From positions 18,919 through 82,918 of the forward strand of contig CAZVKN010000014.1 of the NCBI GenBank assembly GCA_964627035.1: a DNA stretch of 64,000 bases, in the 5' to 3' direction. The translations under genes were made by a program, and so were the position numbers. The notes under the pieces are model-generated. The model was not told the origin of the DNA, did no database searches, and was given only the letters and a program-made list of their open reading frames with translations. Below are positions 44,793 through 54,993 of this stretch, piece after piece. How positions within the stretch are numbered: position 1 is the first letter of the stretch; each line of letters starts with the position of its first letter. The DNA is from CAZVKN01 sp964627035 (GTDB taxonomy: Bacteria > Electryoneota > AABM5-125-24 > Hatepunaeales > Hatepunaeaceae).

Positions 44793-46280
44793 CTATTCAG
44801 CCTCAATAATTTTAATCTTCAATTCACCTATCAAACCCACCAACTTGATCGCATCGGTCATATCACCCGATGTCAATGCGATTCGAGCTGCATCGGCTCG
44901 TCCCAACCCCAATGTCGGATCAAACTCTATCCATTTGCCGTCAACGAAAGATGCGGGCCATGCGTGATAGAAGAACTGTCCGTTCTGATACACCACACCG
45001 AGCTGGATGCGCGTCGGAATTCCAATTGACCGTGCCATCGCTGTAAACAGAACACTGTGCTCGTTGCAGTCACCTTTAAGATTGTTCAGCACAGCCAGAG
45101 CTGATGGAATTCCGGCAGACGGATGCTTTCTAACCTCCCGAAACACCCATTCAGCAAGAGCATTCAGACTGTCTGCAAGGTTCGTTTGACCGCTAACCGC
45201 TTCCTGTGCGGCATCTTTAATCTTTTGATTGCGGCTTTCGATAAAAGGTGCATCCCTGACATATTTGTCAATATCTGTTTCGACTCCACCAATGGACACA
45301 TTATTTGAAACTTCTACAATTCTCTTCTCAGAATCTATCATAGTCTGATGATCGCTGCAATTTACAACTTCATTAATAACACCTTCATCATTTACTTCAA
45401 TCAGTTTGTAACGTCCGCGAGTTACTTTACGAGGCTCTTTAATTTCTTCACCGAACGGATGGATGGCATAGATGGAAAGGAAATCCACTGAGCCTCCGCC
45501 GTTTTCAAATTTCAGTGCCTTGTCCATCGGTCTTCGCCGCATCGTCATACCCATCGGTCCTCGTTCGCTGACAATGTTAAACTGTTCATCAAGCAGCAAT
45601 GTGCTCTCAAATCCAGCCATCTGGGTAGTTAGCTTGTGCATTCTGGTGACTCCGCCCGGTTTGGACGGTGTGGGAAACTCTATCGTTCCTTTCCCGATTA
45701 CTACCAGGTCTTTCATCTCCAGCGAGATCGGATCAAAACCGGACAGGATTAGAGAGTCTCCTTCATTTAATCTTCCGGAACTGAGCAACGGCTTGATGGA
45801 TTGAGCAGTGTAAAGCGGATCCGGCGCAGGGATGAATTTTTCATTGGTCTGCCCTCCTGCGGTGATTTTTACCGACAGAACTCTGTCCTTGATCTCACCT
45901 TCAAACTCCGTAATATATGGGTCAACTTCGAGAAAACCGTTAAACGACAACATCGCTAATGTACTGTCCGTCTTGACATCCATGCGCAGCTTCATATCCT
46001 GACCGACACCCATCATTGACGCCTTCATGCGAGAAAATTCTCGTATGAGATAACCTCCGTCATCCTGAGGGATTAATTCTGTATTCAGGTAGCCGATCTT
46101 CTTGTTGTGGAGATAGATTCCCATCCAGTTGGATTCTTGCGGAAGCGTGACTTTGTTCAGCAGCTCAATAGGTGCACGCAGTCCACCTCGTCTGGATTGA
46201 AATGCACCCGACACGAGAACTACAACCAATCCAATCCAGATTAAATTAACTCCCCACCACATGTAACGCTTTATGTTCAT
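44793..46280 (-). CDS. Membrane-anchored transglutaminase-like protein
   Basis: 495 residues. N-terminal membrane helix (MWWGVNLIWIGLVVVLVSGA), a long beta-rich extracytoplasmic region, and a transglutaminase-like fold at ~375-470: GDCNEHSVLFTAMARSIGIP (Cys), FYHAWPASF (His), WIEFDPTLG (Asp) give a complete Cys-His-Asp triad. Such domains act as cysteine proteases or amidases. It overlaps the upstream GT-C gene by four bases. Specific role unknown. Confidence 0.85.
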   Translation of the reverse strand: MNIKRYMWWGVNLIWIGLVVVLVSGAFQSRRGGLRAPIELLNKVTLPQESNWMGIYLHNKKIGYLNTELIPQDDGGYLIREFSRMKASMMGVGQDMKLRMDVKTDSTLAMLSFNGFLEVDPYITEFEGEIKDRVLSVKITAGGQTNEKFIPAPDPLYTAQSIKPLLSSGRLNEGDSLILSGFDPISLEMKDLVVIGKGTIEFPTPSKPGGVTRMHKLTTQMAGFESTLLLDEQFNIVSERGPMGMTMRRRPMDKALKFENGGGSVDFLSIYAIHPFGEEIKEPRKVTRGRYKLIEVNDEGVINEVVNCSDHQTMIDSEKRIVEVSNNVSIGGVETDIDKYVRDAPFIESRNQKIKDAAQEAVSGQTNLADSLNALAEWVFREVRKHPSAGIPSALAVLNNLKGDCNEHSVLFTAMARSIGIPTRIQLGVVYQNGQFFYHAWPASFVDGKWIEFDPTLGLGRADAARIALTSGDMTDAIKLVGLIGELKIKIIEAE

Positions 46281-47896
46281 CGTCTGGAAATCCGGATTCG
46301 TTTCATATCATACCGACCGATTGCCCGGTCAACCTCTTCATGCGGATTGAGATACCATGCCACCATAATGTAATCATCATTGATCGGTATCCCTAATAGC
46401 GTAGCCTCGTTTATGAACCGTCCTTCACCTGCGTTGTCAACATCGAGGTAAAAACGATAGATATCTGCCCAGCTCGCATTTCTTGCCCACGCTGCAAAAT
46501 GCCTGTTTTCGATCATCTGAGTAACCGGTTGAACCACTAGATTTACGTTGCGGCGGTACAGGTATTCCATAGGAGTAATTATCCGATGACCGGGAACTAC
46601 ACTGAACTCCTCAGCAATCTTTGGGATTTCCGGATCCGTTAAACCGATAAGATCTATGCAGGCCAACTCTGAATAGTACGGTATTGCCCCGGCTGGACCG
46701 ACTCCAAGCACAACGTCGGTTCCTCCGAACATCTCCTTCATCCGCTTGCCAATTTTATCCCAATGAAGCGGCGGTCGGTTCACATGATCGGCAAGTTCAT
46801 TCACTTTCTCAACACCAAAACCGGCGATTACTCTCTTGAATCCAAAGAAGTAGTTGGGAGTTCCGAGCAGCAGCAGAACCACCAATGCTACTCTCAGCTT
46901 GGGGTCTGTGACATACCGTCGGATCACCTCTATAAACACGATCATCAGGAAGGACCAGATGGCAACCAGAAATCGAAAGTCCATAAAGTCACCACCGACA
47001 TACACAATGTACGAAAGCCATAATCCACAGAACAGAGCGAGATGCCCTGCTATCGGGTTATCCTTCCACAGTGACTTTACCTTCCATACGGACATCAGTA
47101 TGAACGGCATATACAGGTAAGTAACGCTAAACAGATACACATAAAACAGCCCGTACCACAGACCGCTCGCACCCCGCACTTTTGCGTAATAGGAATTCGG
47201 CAGGATTGAACCGTAATAGCTCTGCTTCCACAGCAGAAAGGTCAATGAAACCAGCAGAAACGGAACCACAAACCGGCCTAAACTGCGGAGATTCCACACT
47301 TTTTGGGAAAGGAGCAGACCAACCGCAGCAGCTACCACAAGCACAATTGAATCCGGGCGGGTCAGCAATGCAAAATTCAGAATTAGCGATAGAAAGAGAA
47401 TTCGTCTGTTAGTCCAACCGTCCTTCAGACCGGATGCGTAAACATATCCAGTCAACAGAAAGAGCAGCAATTGCAGCGGGGTCTCAAGCCCACTCGTTGC
47501 CAAACCCGATACACTGTAACTCGTCCCTGTTAGGATCATTACCAACAGAGACCAATTGCGGTTCTTCAGTACCTTTAACGCAAGCTGATAAGTCAACAGG
47601 AGGCAAGTTATATGAAGGACGAGCCCCATGAGGTAGGTTGAGGTCTCCGGCGACACCCCCATCCACATAAAACCAACTATGAGCATCGTCCAGGAGAAGT
47701 TTGAGTACCCCTCAACCCGCTCGCCGATGTTCCATACGAGACCGTGACCGTCTATTAGATTTTTGGCGTAGCGAAAGGAGATAAATGCGTCATCCATCAG
47801 GTAGTGACGACGCAACGTGTAGAACAGCAAAACCGCAACTATCAACCAAAATATCAGCCTGTAATTATCTTCGTAAATCTTTCGCCATTCATCCAT
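46277..47896 (-). CDS. GT-C type polytopic glycosyltransferase
   Basis: 539 residues, about ten to twelve membrane helices. The first loop contains MDDAFISFRYAKNLIDGHGL with the DD pair and WNIGERVEGYSNFSW, which is the pattern of membrane arabinofuranosyl/mannosyltransferase-like GT-C proteins that use a lipid-linked sugar donor. The C-terminal soluble domain is short. The acceptor is unknown. Its stop overlaps the transglutaminase gene. Confidence 0.75.
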   Translation of the reverse strand: MDEWRKIYEDNYRLIFWLIVAVLLFYTLRRHYLMDDAFISFRYAKNLIDGHGLVWNIGERVEGYSNFSWTMLIVGFMWMGVSPETSTYLMGLVLHITCLLLTYQLALKVLKNRNWSLLVMILTGTSYSVSGLATSGLETPLQLLLFLLTGYVYASGLKDGWTNRRILFLSLILNFALLTRPDSIVLVVAAAVGLLLSQKVWNLRSLGRFVVPFLLVSLTFLLWKQSYYGSILPNSYYAKVRGASGLWYGLFYVYLFSVTYLYMPFILMSVWKVKSLWKDNPIAGHLALFCGLWLSYIVYVGGDFMDFRFLVAIWSFLMIVFIEVIRRYVTDPKLRVALVVLLLLGTPNYFFGFKRVIAGFGVEKVNELADHVNRPPLHWDKIGKRMKEMFGGTDVVLGVGPAGAIPYYSELACIDLIGLTDPEIPKIAEEFSVVPGHRIITPMEYLYRRNVNLVVQPVTQMIENRHFAAWARNASWADIYRFYLDVDNAGEGRFINEATLLGIPINDDYIMVAWYLNPHEEVDRAIGRYDMKRIRISRR

Positions 47897-47932
47897 ATTG
47901 CTATTTCACATAAATTGAGTTATTCATAAACC

Positions 47933-47961
47933 TGTAGTCAGGGTTGTGTTCACCTTCTACA
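47933..47961. repeat. Degenerate single-hairpin copy of the TGTAGTC repeat
   Basis: TGTAGTCAGGGTTG ... CTTCTACA keeps the ends but the stem has decayed. It overlaps the stop codon of the Yip1-like gene, so the last codons of that gene may have come from it. Confidence 0.4.
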
Positions 47962-48727
47962 AATTGCTTATCGCAACCGCAATACCGTTCAGCGCAGCAA
48001 AACAGATAACCATCGTACCGACCACAGTGATCGCACGTTGAAAGGATACACTGTATAAAAATGACATCCCGATAGCGAGCAGCCACGCCTCCCATATCAC
48101 AAACAGATCAATTAATGACAGAAAGCCGTAGAAGTAGCTGCTGTGCATTGAATCCGGCAGGAACCAGGCAGGTGAAGTCGGGATCATCCACTCACTGTTG
48201 ATCAGCTTCAACGGCAAGTTCAGCAGCAGCGGTATCACGCTGACGATTCCCGCCCACGCAACCATCCCAAACATGATGCGGAACCCTACACCTCCCCCAA
48301 ACCCGAACTTTCCGATCAGAAACAGCACCAAAGTTGTGGCAGCCACACTTGCCGTCACAACAATCGGAGCTTCAACAAATGCCATGTACGGTGCCGAACG
48401 GCTGAGTGACTGCAAATCTTCTTTCGCTTCTGTAACTGAGACTCCCCTTTGATCGGCATACCACTGCCTGAATTCCTCCGACCTATATTCCTCTCGCATG
48501 TCAGACACCATCGTAAGCCTTACCAAAGCTAACGCCAATGCAACCAAAACGACAGGCACCCAAGCTTCGGCATTGTACGTCACCCTCGGCAGAATCCGGC
48601 GCGGTGCTACCAGCACTCCCACAATCCGGGCAAACTGAACGCTCAGGAAACCGGGCTGGATTTCAGAAGATGACGAATTGTCAGGATCTTCTACCGTAAT
48701 GTTCCCGTTATTTTGTGGTGTGGTCAT
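47957..48727 (-). CDS. Yip1-domain membrane protein
   Basis: 256 residues with five or six membrane helices and the opening LSVQFARIVGVLVAPRRILP, typical of Yip1-type bacterial proteins (the conserved helix with a P after R). Function unknown; eukaryotic Yip1 acts in vesicle traffic, which does not transfer here. Overlaps cca by four bases (ATGA), so it is cotranslated with it. Confidence 0.72.
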   Translation of the reverse strand: MTTPQNNGNITVEDPDNSSSSEIQPGFLSVQFARIVGVLVAPRRILPRVTYNAEAWVPVVLVALALALVRLTMVSDMREEYRSEEFRQWYADQRGVSVTEAKEDLQSLSRSAPYMAFVEAPIVVTASVAATTLVLFLIGKFGFGGGVGFRIMFGMVAWAGIVSVIPLLLNLPLKLINSEWMIPTSPAWFLPDSMHSSYFYGFLSLIDLFVIWEAWLLAIGMSFLYSVSFQRAITVVGTMVICFAALNGIAVAISNL

Positions 48728-50220
48728 TGACTCGGAAACTCAAAACTGTTCGTGATTCTGTTTCTGTTGTGTGATCTCGTCCTCTGTTCTCTGTTTAACT
48801 GAGCAGGATCAATTGCCAGAACTTCATCCTTTATTTTCAGCAGATATTCTCGTGCGGATTCAGCATCATTACCAATCTCGCCGTCCAGAATTGCATCTTC
48901 TATTCTTCCTTTCAGCACACCGATTGCCGGACCGGGCTCGATATTGCATAATTTCATAATCTCATCGCCGCGAATCGGAGACTGAAACTTCCGCATCTTG
49001 TCTCTCGCTTTAACGTCCGCCATGTGAGTCTCCATCTCACCGAAATTCTTTAGATAACGGACGACCCGCTTGGGATTTGCGGTGGTTATGTCCGCCCGGC
49101 ACAGGACCAGTTGATCGTCAAGGTAATCTCCGGCTTCGACCATCAATCTGCGGATTGCGCTGTCGGTCACGCCCTCGCTGGTCAGGTTAACCGGTCGCAT
49201 GTGAAGCTGAACCAGACTTGTGAGCCGTTGAGCCTGCTTCTTTCCGATGCGAAGTCTTCCGGCGATTTTACCGGTCATCCTGGCACCGACCACCTCATGC
49301 CCGTGAAAAGTCCAGCCGTTTATCTTGTCAAACTTCTTCGTAGTTGGCTTTCCTATATCATGCAGGAGACCCGAAAGTCGCAGAATCGGGTCGTCACTTC
49401 TGTCAGCCACATTCTGCATGACTTTTAGAGAGTGGTTCAGAACATCCTTGTGGTGATGCCTGCCGACCTGATCCACTCCAGCCATCGCAGTCACGTCAGG
49501 TAAGATCAAATCCATGATACCACAGTCTATCAGCAGCTTCATTGCCCTTACCGGATCGGAACCGGCGAGCATCTTCATAAATTCATCGCCTATCCGCTCT
49601 TTGGCTACAATCGAAAGACGCTTGACATTGGTAACAATACCCTGATAAGTGCGCCTTTCAATCTTAAATCCGAGTTCAGCAGCGAACCGAATCGCCCGCA
49701 TCATCCGCAGTGGATCGTCGGAGAATGTATCGCCGGGATTCTGAGGTGTCCGTATAGATTTCTTTGACAGGTCATCAATGCCGTCAAAAAGATCAATCAG
49801 CTCACCTGAACGAGGTCCTGTTATGCCGTATGCCAGTGCATTTATCGTGAAATCGCGCCGTTTCAAATCCTGCTCGATGGGAGCCGGAGTCACTTCGGAC
49901 GGTTTACGGGAGTCGGGCAGATAGCTCTCCGCTCGTGCTGTGGCAAACTCAAAGCTGCAATTGTCTGTTGTAACAAGTGCGGTTCCGAACCGTGAGTAGA
50001 TCGCCACCTTACCGGCGTTCAGAGAACGGGCAGCGTCAGTCGCCAATTTTGGGGCATCACCCACAACAGCGAGGTCAATGTCACCTACTTCCCTTCCCAA
50101 CAACGAATCACGCACGCACCCACCGACCGCATACAGCTCATGTCCTCTCTTTTGAGCTGCATCAATAATCTCGGTCGGCAGCAGCTTATCAAGGCTGTTT
50201 TTAACTAAATCTATGTTCAA
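48724..50220 (-). CDS. cca: CCA tRNA nucleotidyltransferase with HD domain
   Basis: 498 residues. Adds or repairs the CCA end of tRNAs. Head domain: AVGGCVRDSLLGREVGDIDL with the GGxVRD and DxD metal pair, RRDFTINALAYG, RFAAELGFKIERRTYQG. The HD domain (HHKDVLNHSLKVMQNVADRS, LSGLLHDIGKPTT) may have phosphatase activity as in other bacterial enzymes. A class II enzyme with a long C-terminal extension; poly(A) polymerase is the alternative name. Confidence 0.92.
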   Translation of the reverse strand: MNIDLVKNSLDKLLPTEIIDAAQKRGHELYAVGGCVRDSLLGREVGDIDLAVVGDAPKLATDAARSLNAGKVAIYSRFGTALVTTDNCSFEFATARAESYLPDSRKPSEVTPAPIEQDLKRRDFTINALAYGITGPRSGELIDLFDGIDDLSKKSIRTPQNPGDTFSDDPLRMMRAIRFAAELGFKIERRTYQGIVTNVKRLSIVAKERIGDEFMKMLAGSDPVRAMKLLIDCGIMDLILPDVTAMAGVDQVGRHHHKDVLNHSLKVMQNVADRSDDPILRLSGLLHDIGKPTTKKFDKINGWTFHGHEVVGARMTGKIAGRLRIGKKQAQRLTSLVQLHMRPVNLTSEGVTDSAIRRLMVEAGDYLDDQLVLCRADITTANPKRVVRYLKNFGEMETHMADVKARDKMRKFQSPIRGDEIMKLCNIEPGPAIGVLKGRIEDAILDGEIGNDAESAREYLLKIKDEVLAIDPAQLNREQRTRSHNRNRITNSFEFPSQ

Positions 50221-50345
50221 AGCGAAGACTATGATTTCTGCTGCCAGATCGCCGCACCTGACAGTTTTCTACATGATATTGTGCTAATTAAATTGTCAGC
50301 CACGGCGGGTTGACAACGGGAAATTAATACTCCCCGACACTTAAC

Positions 50346-51281
50346 CTATAAAACTTTGGTCAGTACCTCTGACGGGAGCTTAAATTTTACTTTTTCCTCA
50401 ATTCCACTCATCACTTCCACGACGGCGGTTTTATCAAAGTCTTTGAGGTACTCCACAACCTCCTCGACCAGAACCTCCGGTGCGGAAGCTCCTGCAGTGA
50501 TACCGACTTTTTCGACGCCGATCAGCCACTCATCTTCAATCGCATCAGCGCTGCCGATTAGGTAAGATACGGTTCCAATTTTGTCACCGAAGTCCCGCAA
50601 ACGGCTTGAATTGGAACTGTTCTGCGCACCGACAACCAAAAGCAGGTCAACCATCCCGGCAAGTTGTGCAATCGCATCCTGTCGGTTTTGCGTTGCATAG
50701 CAGATGTCACTGAGATCCGGTCCCTTGATGCTTGGAAAGCGCGCGCTCAACGCTTTCAGAACGTCACGAGTATCGTTGACGCTTAGCGTCGTCTGAGTCA
50801 CATACGTCAGTTTTTCCGGATCATCAACTTCCAACTGCTCGACATCCTCCGGTGTTGTAATCAACAGAACTCCCTGCTCCACTCTTCCTGACGTACCGAT
50901 GACTTCGGGATGCCCCTCATGTCCGATCAGGATTACCTGATTCCCGTCACGTTCTCCGCGGCGAGCCTCATTGTGCACGCGTGTCACCAGAGGACAAGTC
51001 GCATCAATTAAAGGGAGATCACGCAGTTTAGCAGAATCCTCGACCTCTTGAGAAACACCGTGAGCGCTGAAAATAGTTATAGACCCAGCCGGGATTTCGT
51101 CTATTTCCTTGACAAAGATCGCGCCCTTTTGCCTCAGGTCATCCACGACATATCTGTTATGAACGATTTCGTGACGGACATAAACCGGTGAACCGTACAT
51201 ATCGAGAGCCCTTTCGACAATCTCAATCGCCCGGTCAACTCCGGCACAGAAACCTCGCGGCTGTGCGAGTATAATCTGCAT
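50346..51281 (-). CDS. ispH: 4-hydroxy-3-methylbut-2-enyl diphosphate reductase
   Basis: 311 residues from ATG 51281; an open frame extends to 51329 in the preceding gene. Last step of the MEP isoprenoid pathway, making IPP and DMAPP. The three cysteines that hold the 4Fe-4S cluster are in QPRGFCAGVDRA (C12), DATCPLVTRVH and DICYATQNRQDA. HGVS and NSSNSSRL are the other family blocks. Encoded with ispG in this window. Confidence 0.95.
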   Translation of the reverse strand: MQIILAQPRGFCAGVDRAIEIVERALDMYGSPVYVRHEIVHNRYVVDDLRQKGAIFVKEIDEIPAGSITIFSAHGVSQEVEDSAKLRDLPLIDATCPLVTRVHNEARRGERDGNQVILIGHEGHPEVIGTSGRVEQGVLLITTPEDVEQLEVDDPEKLTYVTQTTLSVNDTRDVLKALSARFPSIKGPDLSDICYATQNRQDAIAQLAGMVDLLLVVGAQNSSNSSRLRDFGDKIGTVSYLIGSADAIEDEWLIGVEKVGITAGASAPEVLVEEVVEYLKDFDKTAVVEVMSGIEEKVKFKLPSEVLTKVL

Positions 51282-51286
51282 AACCG

Positions 51287-52927
51287 TTAAGCCGGCTTCG
51301 GTTTTGTGTGAGGAACTTTCGCGTGCCACCCTTTTATGCCGACATAAACCACAATCGCTTCAAATATCAAAAATGCAATCAGCAGAGGTGGAACCTGTGC
51401 TGATTCACCCCCGGCATACGAATGCAGCCCTGAAAGGAGATAATTGACACCGTAGTATGTCATCAGAATAATCGGAAACACACCGATTGCCGCGAGTGCC
51501 AGACCGCGCGGTTTGAGCCACCCGGCAAACCGGGCATGTGCCACACCGAGATAAGCAAACCACGATATTAACGCCCAGGTCTCCTTCGGATCCCATCCCC
51601 AGTAGCGTCCCCAGGCTTCGTGAGCCCACACACCACCGAGCACGGTACCGGCAAAGATTAACAGCATAGAGAATTGAACCGCTCTGTAAACAGCATCCAC
51701 AGTGGCATTGAACAGTTGTCGGTCGTTCGGCTTGAACGCTTCAACACCGAGCGCCACATGCCCCAGCACCATTGCCAATGCAGCGGTGGCATAGCCTGCC
51801 ATGATGATTATTACGTGAATTGTCAGCCAATATGACTGGAGAGCAGGCGCAAGGGTGTCTATTCCGGGGGATAGTCCGGCACGGTCAGCGATTAACAGTG
51901 CTGCGAATCCGCTGAATGAAATCGCTCCGAGCACCAAGCCGCGCAATCTGCCTTTGGAGAATGTCAGACCAAACAGCACCAACAAAGCGACCAATGTGAT
52001 CAAGCTCTCGTAAAAGTTTGACCACGGTGCGCGATCGCCTATATAGGTTCTGAGGAGTAAACCGATTACATTAACAGCAAAACCGGCTGCGATGATCCAG
52101 CCTGATACGAAAATCAGACGTGACGACCAACCGATCAGCGAACCGAGCAGCAATATGAAAGCAATTAGATACAGATTTCTGCCAAACTGTATCGGTCGGT
52201 AGCTGTTGTACATGATCTCAGCGTCAAACCGCTTCAGACGTTTCTCACCGGGGTTCCAGCGTGCGCGAATCAATCTGTTCAGTTGAGCACTTAACTCAAC
52301 CAATTGACCGTAATGTCCGGCATGCAGTGCGTGAACCATGCTGAGCACACCTGCCTGAATACCGACCGCAACCGTATCTTCAGCAGCTACGGAATCGAGC
52401 AGCGACATCCATGTCCCGTTCGGGTCGTTCGCATCCGGGATATAGCCCGGAACCTGATTGGACAGAAGGCTGTACAGATGACCTGCTTTGTTCAGCACTT
52501 TTTCCGCGCCGGACTGTGCGAGAGTGGTCTTCCCGTCCTGAGATTTTATCCGGGCTGACTCCTGAGCCAGATGCATCAGTTTTCCCATAGACAAAATTTC
52601 GTCGAGGCTGTACTCAATCGGTTTGTCTTTCATCCCAAGCTCGTCGCGCAGCGGTTCATAATTCAGCTTGAACAGCTTTTCACCATAAGCAGCTTGAGGA
52701 TCAGCCATCCAGCGCATGACTGTTTCAGTTGAGGTCTCACCCTTGAGCGACTGCTTTCCGGTAACGCCAAGTATTATTTCCCGCGCGAAACTCGAAAACG
52801 GGGTCATGCGACCCTGATACTGTACCGGCAGATTATCAAGATTTTTCGGTAGTTTCGCAGCTTGCAAAGGGAACAGTGCAGCCAAGCCAACGAACACCAA
52901 AAGAAAATATATATTAAAATTTCGCAT
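51287..52927 (-). CDS. ccsA: Cytochrome c biogenesis protein CcsA (ResC-like) with extra N-terminal domain
   Basis: 546 residues. The C-terminal ~300 residues are a CcsA/ResC-type membrane domain with the WWD heme-handling motif (WAHEAWGRYWGWDPKETWAL) and seven to eight helices. Residues ~20-230 are an extracytoplasmic domain (signal near 1-23), containing PVQYQGRMTPFSSFAREI, which is often seen in FCB-type Ccs proteins. With the ResB-like partner it moves heme and ligates it to apocytochrome c. Its stop lies six bases before ispH. Confidence 0.88.
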   Translation of the reverse strand: MRNFNIYFLLVFVGLAALFPLQAAKLPKNLDNLPVQYQGRMTPFSSFAREIILGVTGKQSLKGETSTETVMRWMADPQAAYGEKLFKLNYEPLRDELGMKDKPIEYSLDEILSMGKLMHLAQESARIKSQDGKTTLAQSGAEKVLNKAGHLYSLLSNQVPGYIPDANDPNGTWMSLLDSVAAEDTVAVGIQAGVLSMVHALHAGHYGQLVELSAQLNRLIRARWNPGEKRLKRFDAEIMYNSYRPIQFGRNLYLIAFILLLGSLIGWSSRLIFVSGWIIAAGFAVNVIGLLLRTYIGDRAPWSNFYESLITLVALLVLFGLTFSKGRLRGLVLGAISFSGFAALLIADRAGLSPGIDTLAPALQSYWLTIHVIIIMAGYATAALAMVLGHVALGVEAFKPNDRQLFNATVDAVYRAVQFSMLLIFAGTVLGGVWAHEAWGRYWGWDPKETWALISWFAYLGVAHARFAGWLKPRGLALAAIGVFPIILMTYYGVNYLLSGLHSYAGGESAQVPPLLIAFLIFEAIVVYVGIKGWHAKVPHTKPKPA

Positions 52928-52989
52928 TTGTTTTTTTCAGTATTAAGTGTATAAGTGTAGTCGTAGTGTCTCTGTAATCGTAAAGTATC

Positions 52990-53016
52990 TGTAGTCGTGG
53001 TTGTCTCAACCTCGAC
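52990..53016. repeat. Half copy of the double-hairpin repeat
   Basis: TGTAGTCGTGGTTG-TCT-CAACCTCGAC, hairpin 1 only. A further, more degraded piece (GTGTAGTCGTAGTGTC) stands at 52955-52970. Confidence 0.75.
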
Positions 53017-53025
53017 AGCTTGCCA

Positions 53026-53775
53026 TTATTGTTTCGACTTCGGTGAAGGCGGAAACTTTTCCGTCAGCCATTTTCTCAGGAAGAACATCGCTATTAATCC
53101 GATGCCTACCGTCAGGAATCCTGCATAACTGATCGGTGTGCCGGGATCTTTGTTAGCCCCAAGTATGGTCGCCCGGTCGTCACCCGGAATGAAGGATGCT
53201 TGAGAAATATTCCATCCGTTTTTCACCAGCGGATGATTTACTCGGATTGCTAAAGTGTCACGTTCTCCGGTTTCCTGATCGAGCATCCTGATGTAGCTGA
53301 CAAAATCGGATGCCTTGCCGGATCCTGGGTAGTATTTTACCGAGAAGCTGTCCAGTTCGAGTTGAAAACCGAGTGGTGCTTCCATAGCAACAGGTGTGTC
53401 AAGAAACAGCCTGACCGCTTCCTCAGGTTTATCGGATCGCAGGAGTATCTGTCCCTCAAGAGTCGTCCTATGCGACACTATTGCACCTGCCATAGTAAGC
53501 AATATCCCGACATGAGTGATCAACCATGGGATTTGATGAATCCTGTACGGCGCTCGCAGCAGAGTACACGCTGTCAGATTCAACGCAAGTGCAACGATCA
53601 GCAAGTCCATGTACCAGCCGTGGAACCCCCTTTCCATAGCGGCATCATGACCCTCCTGAGCCTCAATGTATGTCGCATACGCCATGATAATCATCATCCC
53701 GACAAGAATGATGACCGTCCACCTGAGGTGACCTGCCTGTTTAAGAATCTTTGTTGAAACGTTTTTTTCGGGCAT
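53026..53775 (-). CDS. ResB-like cytochrome c biogenesis protein
   Basis: 249 residues, shorter than classic ResB/Ccs1 (~450). Four membrane helices: WTVIILVGMMIIMAYATY, DLLIVALALNLTACTLLR, PWLITHVGILLTMAGAIV and YAGFLTVGIGLIAMFFL near the end. The TACTLLRAPYRI and ITHVGILLTM blocks match ResB. Adjacent to ccsA, so the two form a system II heme-handling complex. Confidence 0.82.
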   Translation of the reverse strand: MPEKNVSTKILKQAGHLRWTVIILVGMMIIMAYATYIEAQEGHDAAMERGFHGWYMDLLIVALALNLTACTLLRAPYRIHQIPWLITHVGILLTMAGAIVSHRTTLEGQILLRSDKPEEAVRLFLDTPVAMEAPLGFQLELDSFSVKYYPGSGKASDFVSYIRMLDQETGERDTLAIRVNHPLVKNGWNISQASFIPGDDRATILGANKDPGTPISYAGFLTVGIGLIAMFFLRKWLTEKFPPSPKSKQ

Positions 53776-53818
53776 GTATTTGAAATAATTATTTCTTGGT
53801 TAGATGGATATAGCTCAC

Positions 53819-54925
53819 TTACTCGCTGGTGTTTGCCAGTTGAATCTCTTTGACTTCATCCATGCTGTTTACAAAAATATCCACAAGTTCCGGATCAAAA
53901 TGAGAACCCTTTCCTTCCTCAAGGATCATTACTGCATTGTCGTTGGTAAACGCATCTTTATATGAGCGTACACTTGTCAGCGCGTCAAACACATCGGAAA
54001 TTGCACAAATCCTTCCAAACAACGGAATTTCATCACCGACCAAATTGTGAGGATAACCGCTTCCGTCCCATTTCTCATGATGAGTCAATGCAATGGTTTG
54101 ACCTGTCTGAATCAGCTCTGATTGAGAATGCGTCAGAATCCGTGAGCCGTATTGAGTGTGTTGCTTGATGATACCAAACTCTTCTTCAGTCAGTTTTCCC
54201 TTTTTCAGCAGAATATCCTCCGGTGTGCCGATTTTTCCGATGTCGTGCATCGGACTGGCAAACTGAACTAACTCCACTTCACCGGGGGGCAGATTCAGCT
54301 TTTTGGCAAGCAAAGCGCTGAACAGACTCATCCGCTTGATGTGATTTGCAGTGTCAAGGTCCTTAAACTCCGCCGCGGCTACAAGGCATTGAATGGTTTC
54401 CAATTGCGTGCTTCTGATCCTTCGCTGGGATTCAACCACATTATCGAGGGCTCTTCGCAGATCAGCCGTTCGTCTCTCGACTATGGTTTCCAGTTCTCCT
54501 TTATATCTCTTCAGATCATCGTTTGCTTTTTTAATCTTGAGAAGCGAAGCAACCCGAATGCTGATTTCGACCGAATCAAACGGTTTTGCGATGAAGTCGT
54601 TTCCCCCGGCTTCAACCGCACGGAGCCTGTCATGCTGAGAAGCCATACCTGTGATAAAGATGATTGGAACGTCACCCGCATATTTGTCCTGACGAATCTG
54701 CTTTGCCACTTCAAAGCCGTCAAGCCCGGGCATTTCCACATCAAGCAGTATCAGATCTATATCGAGAACAAGCTTCGATAACGCCTCAAATCCGTCAGAG
54801 GCGGTTTCCACATCATAATTGTGCGAATCCATCAATTCGCCAAGCACTTCCCTGATTGAGGGATCATCATCTACGATTAGAATTCGTTTTTTCAGATTTG
54901 ATTGGGTATATAGGCTGTCAGTCAT
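53819..54925 (-). CDS. Response regulator with HD-GYP phosphodiesterase output
   Basis: 368 residues. Receiver domain at ~13-130 (KRILIVDDDPSIREVLGELM, phosphoacceptor Asp in LILLDVEMPGLDG), a coiled-coil linker (KRYKGELETIVERRTADLRR) and HD-GYP at ~185-355 (MHDIGKIGTPEDILLKKGKL, HHEKWDGSGYP). Such proteins hydrolyse cyclic-di-GMP. No histidine kinase is in the window. Confidence 0.93.
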   Translation of the reverse strand: MTDSLYTQSNLKKRILIVDDDPSIREVLGELMDSHNYDVETASDGFEALSKLVLDIDLILLDVEMPGLDGFEVAKQIRQDKYAGDVPIIFITGMASQHDRLRAVEAGGNDFIAKPFDSVEISIRVASLLKIKKANDDLKRYKGELETIVERRTADLRRALDNVVESQRRIRSTQLETIQCLVAAAEFKDLDTANHIKRMSLFSALLAKKLNLPPGEVELVQFASPMHDIGKIGTPEDILLKKGKLTEEEFGIIKQHTQYGSRILTHSQSELIQTGQTIALTHHEKWDGSGYPHNLVGDEIPLFGRICAISDVFDALTSVRSYKDAFTNDNAVMILEEGKGSHFDPELVDIFVNSMDEVKEIQLANTSE

Positions 54926-54993
54926 TGATGCTCCCTATTCCTGATTTCGGCAGATGCTGTTAAAAATTACTCAGATGCTTAAGATAAAGAATT

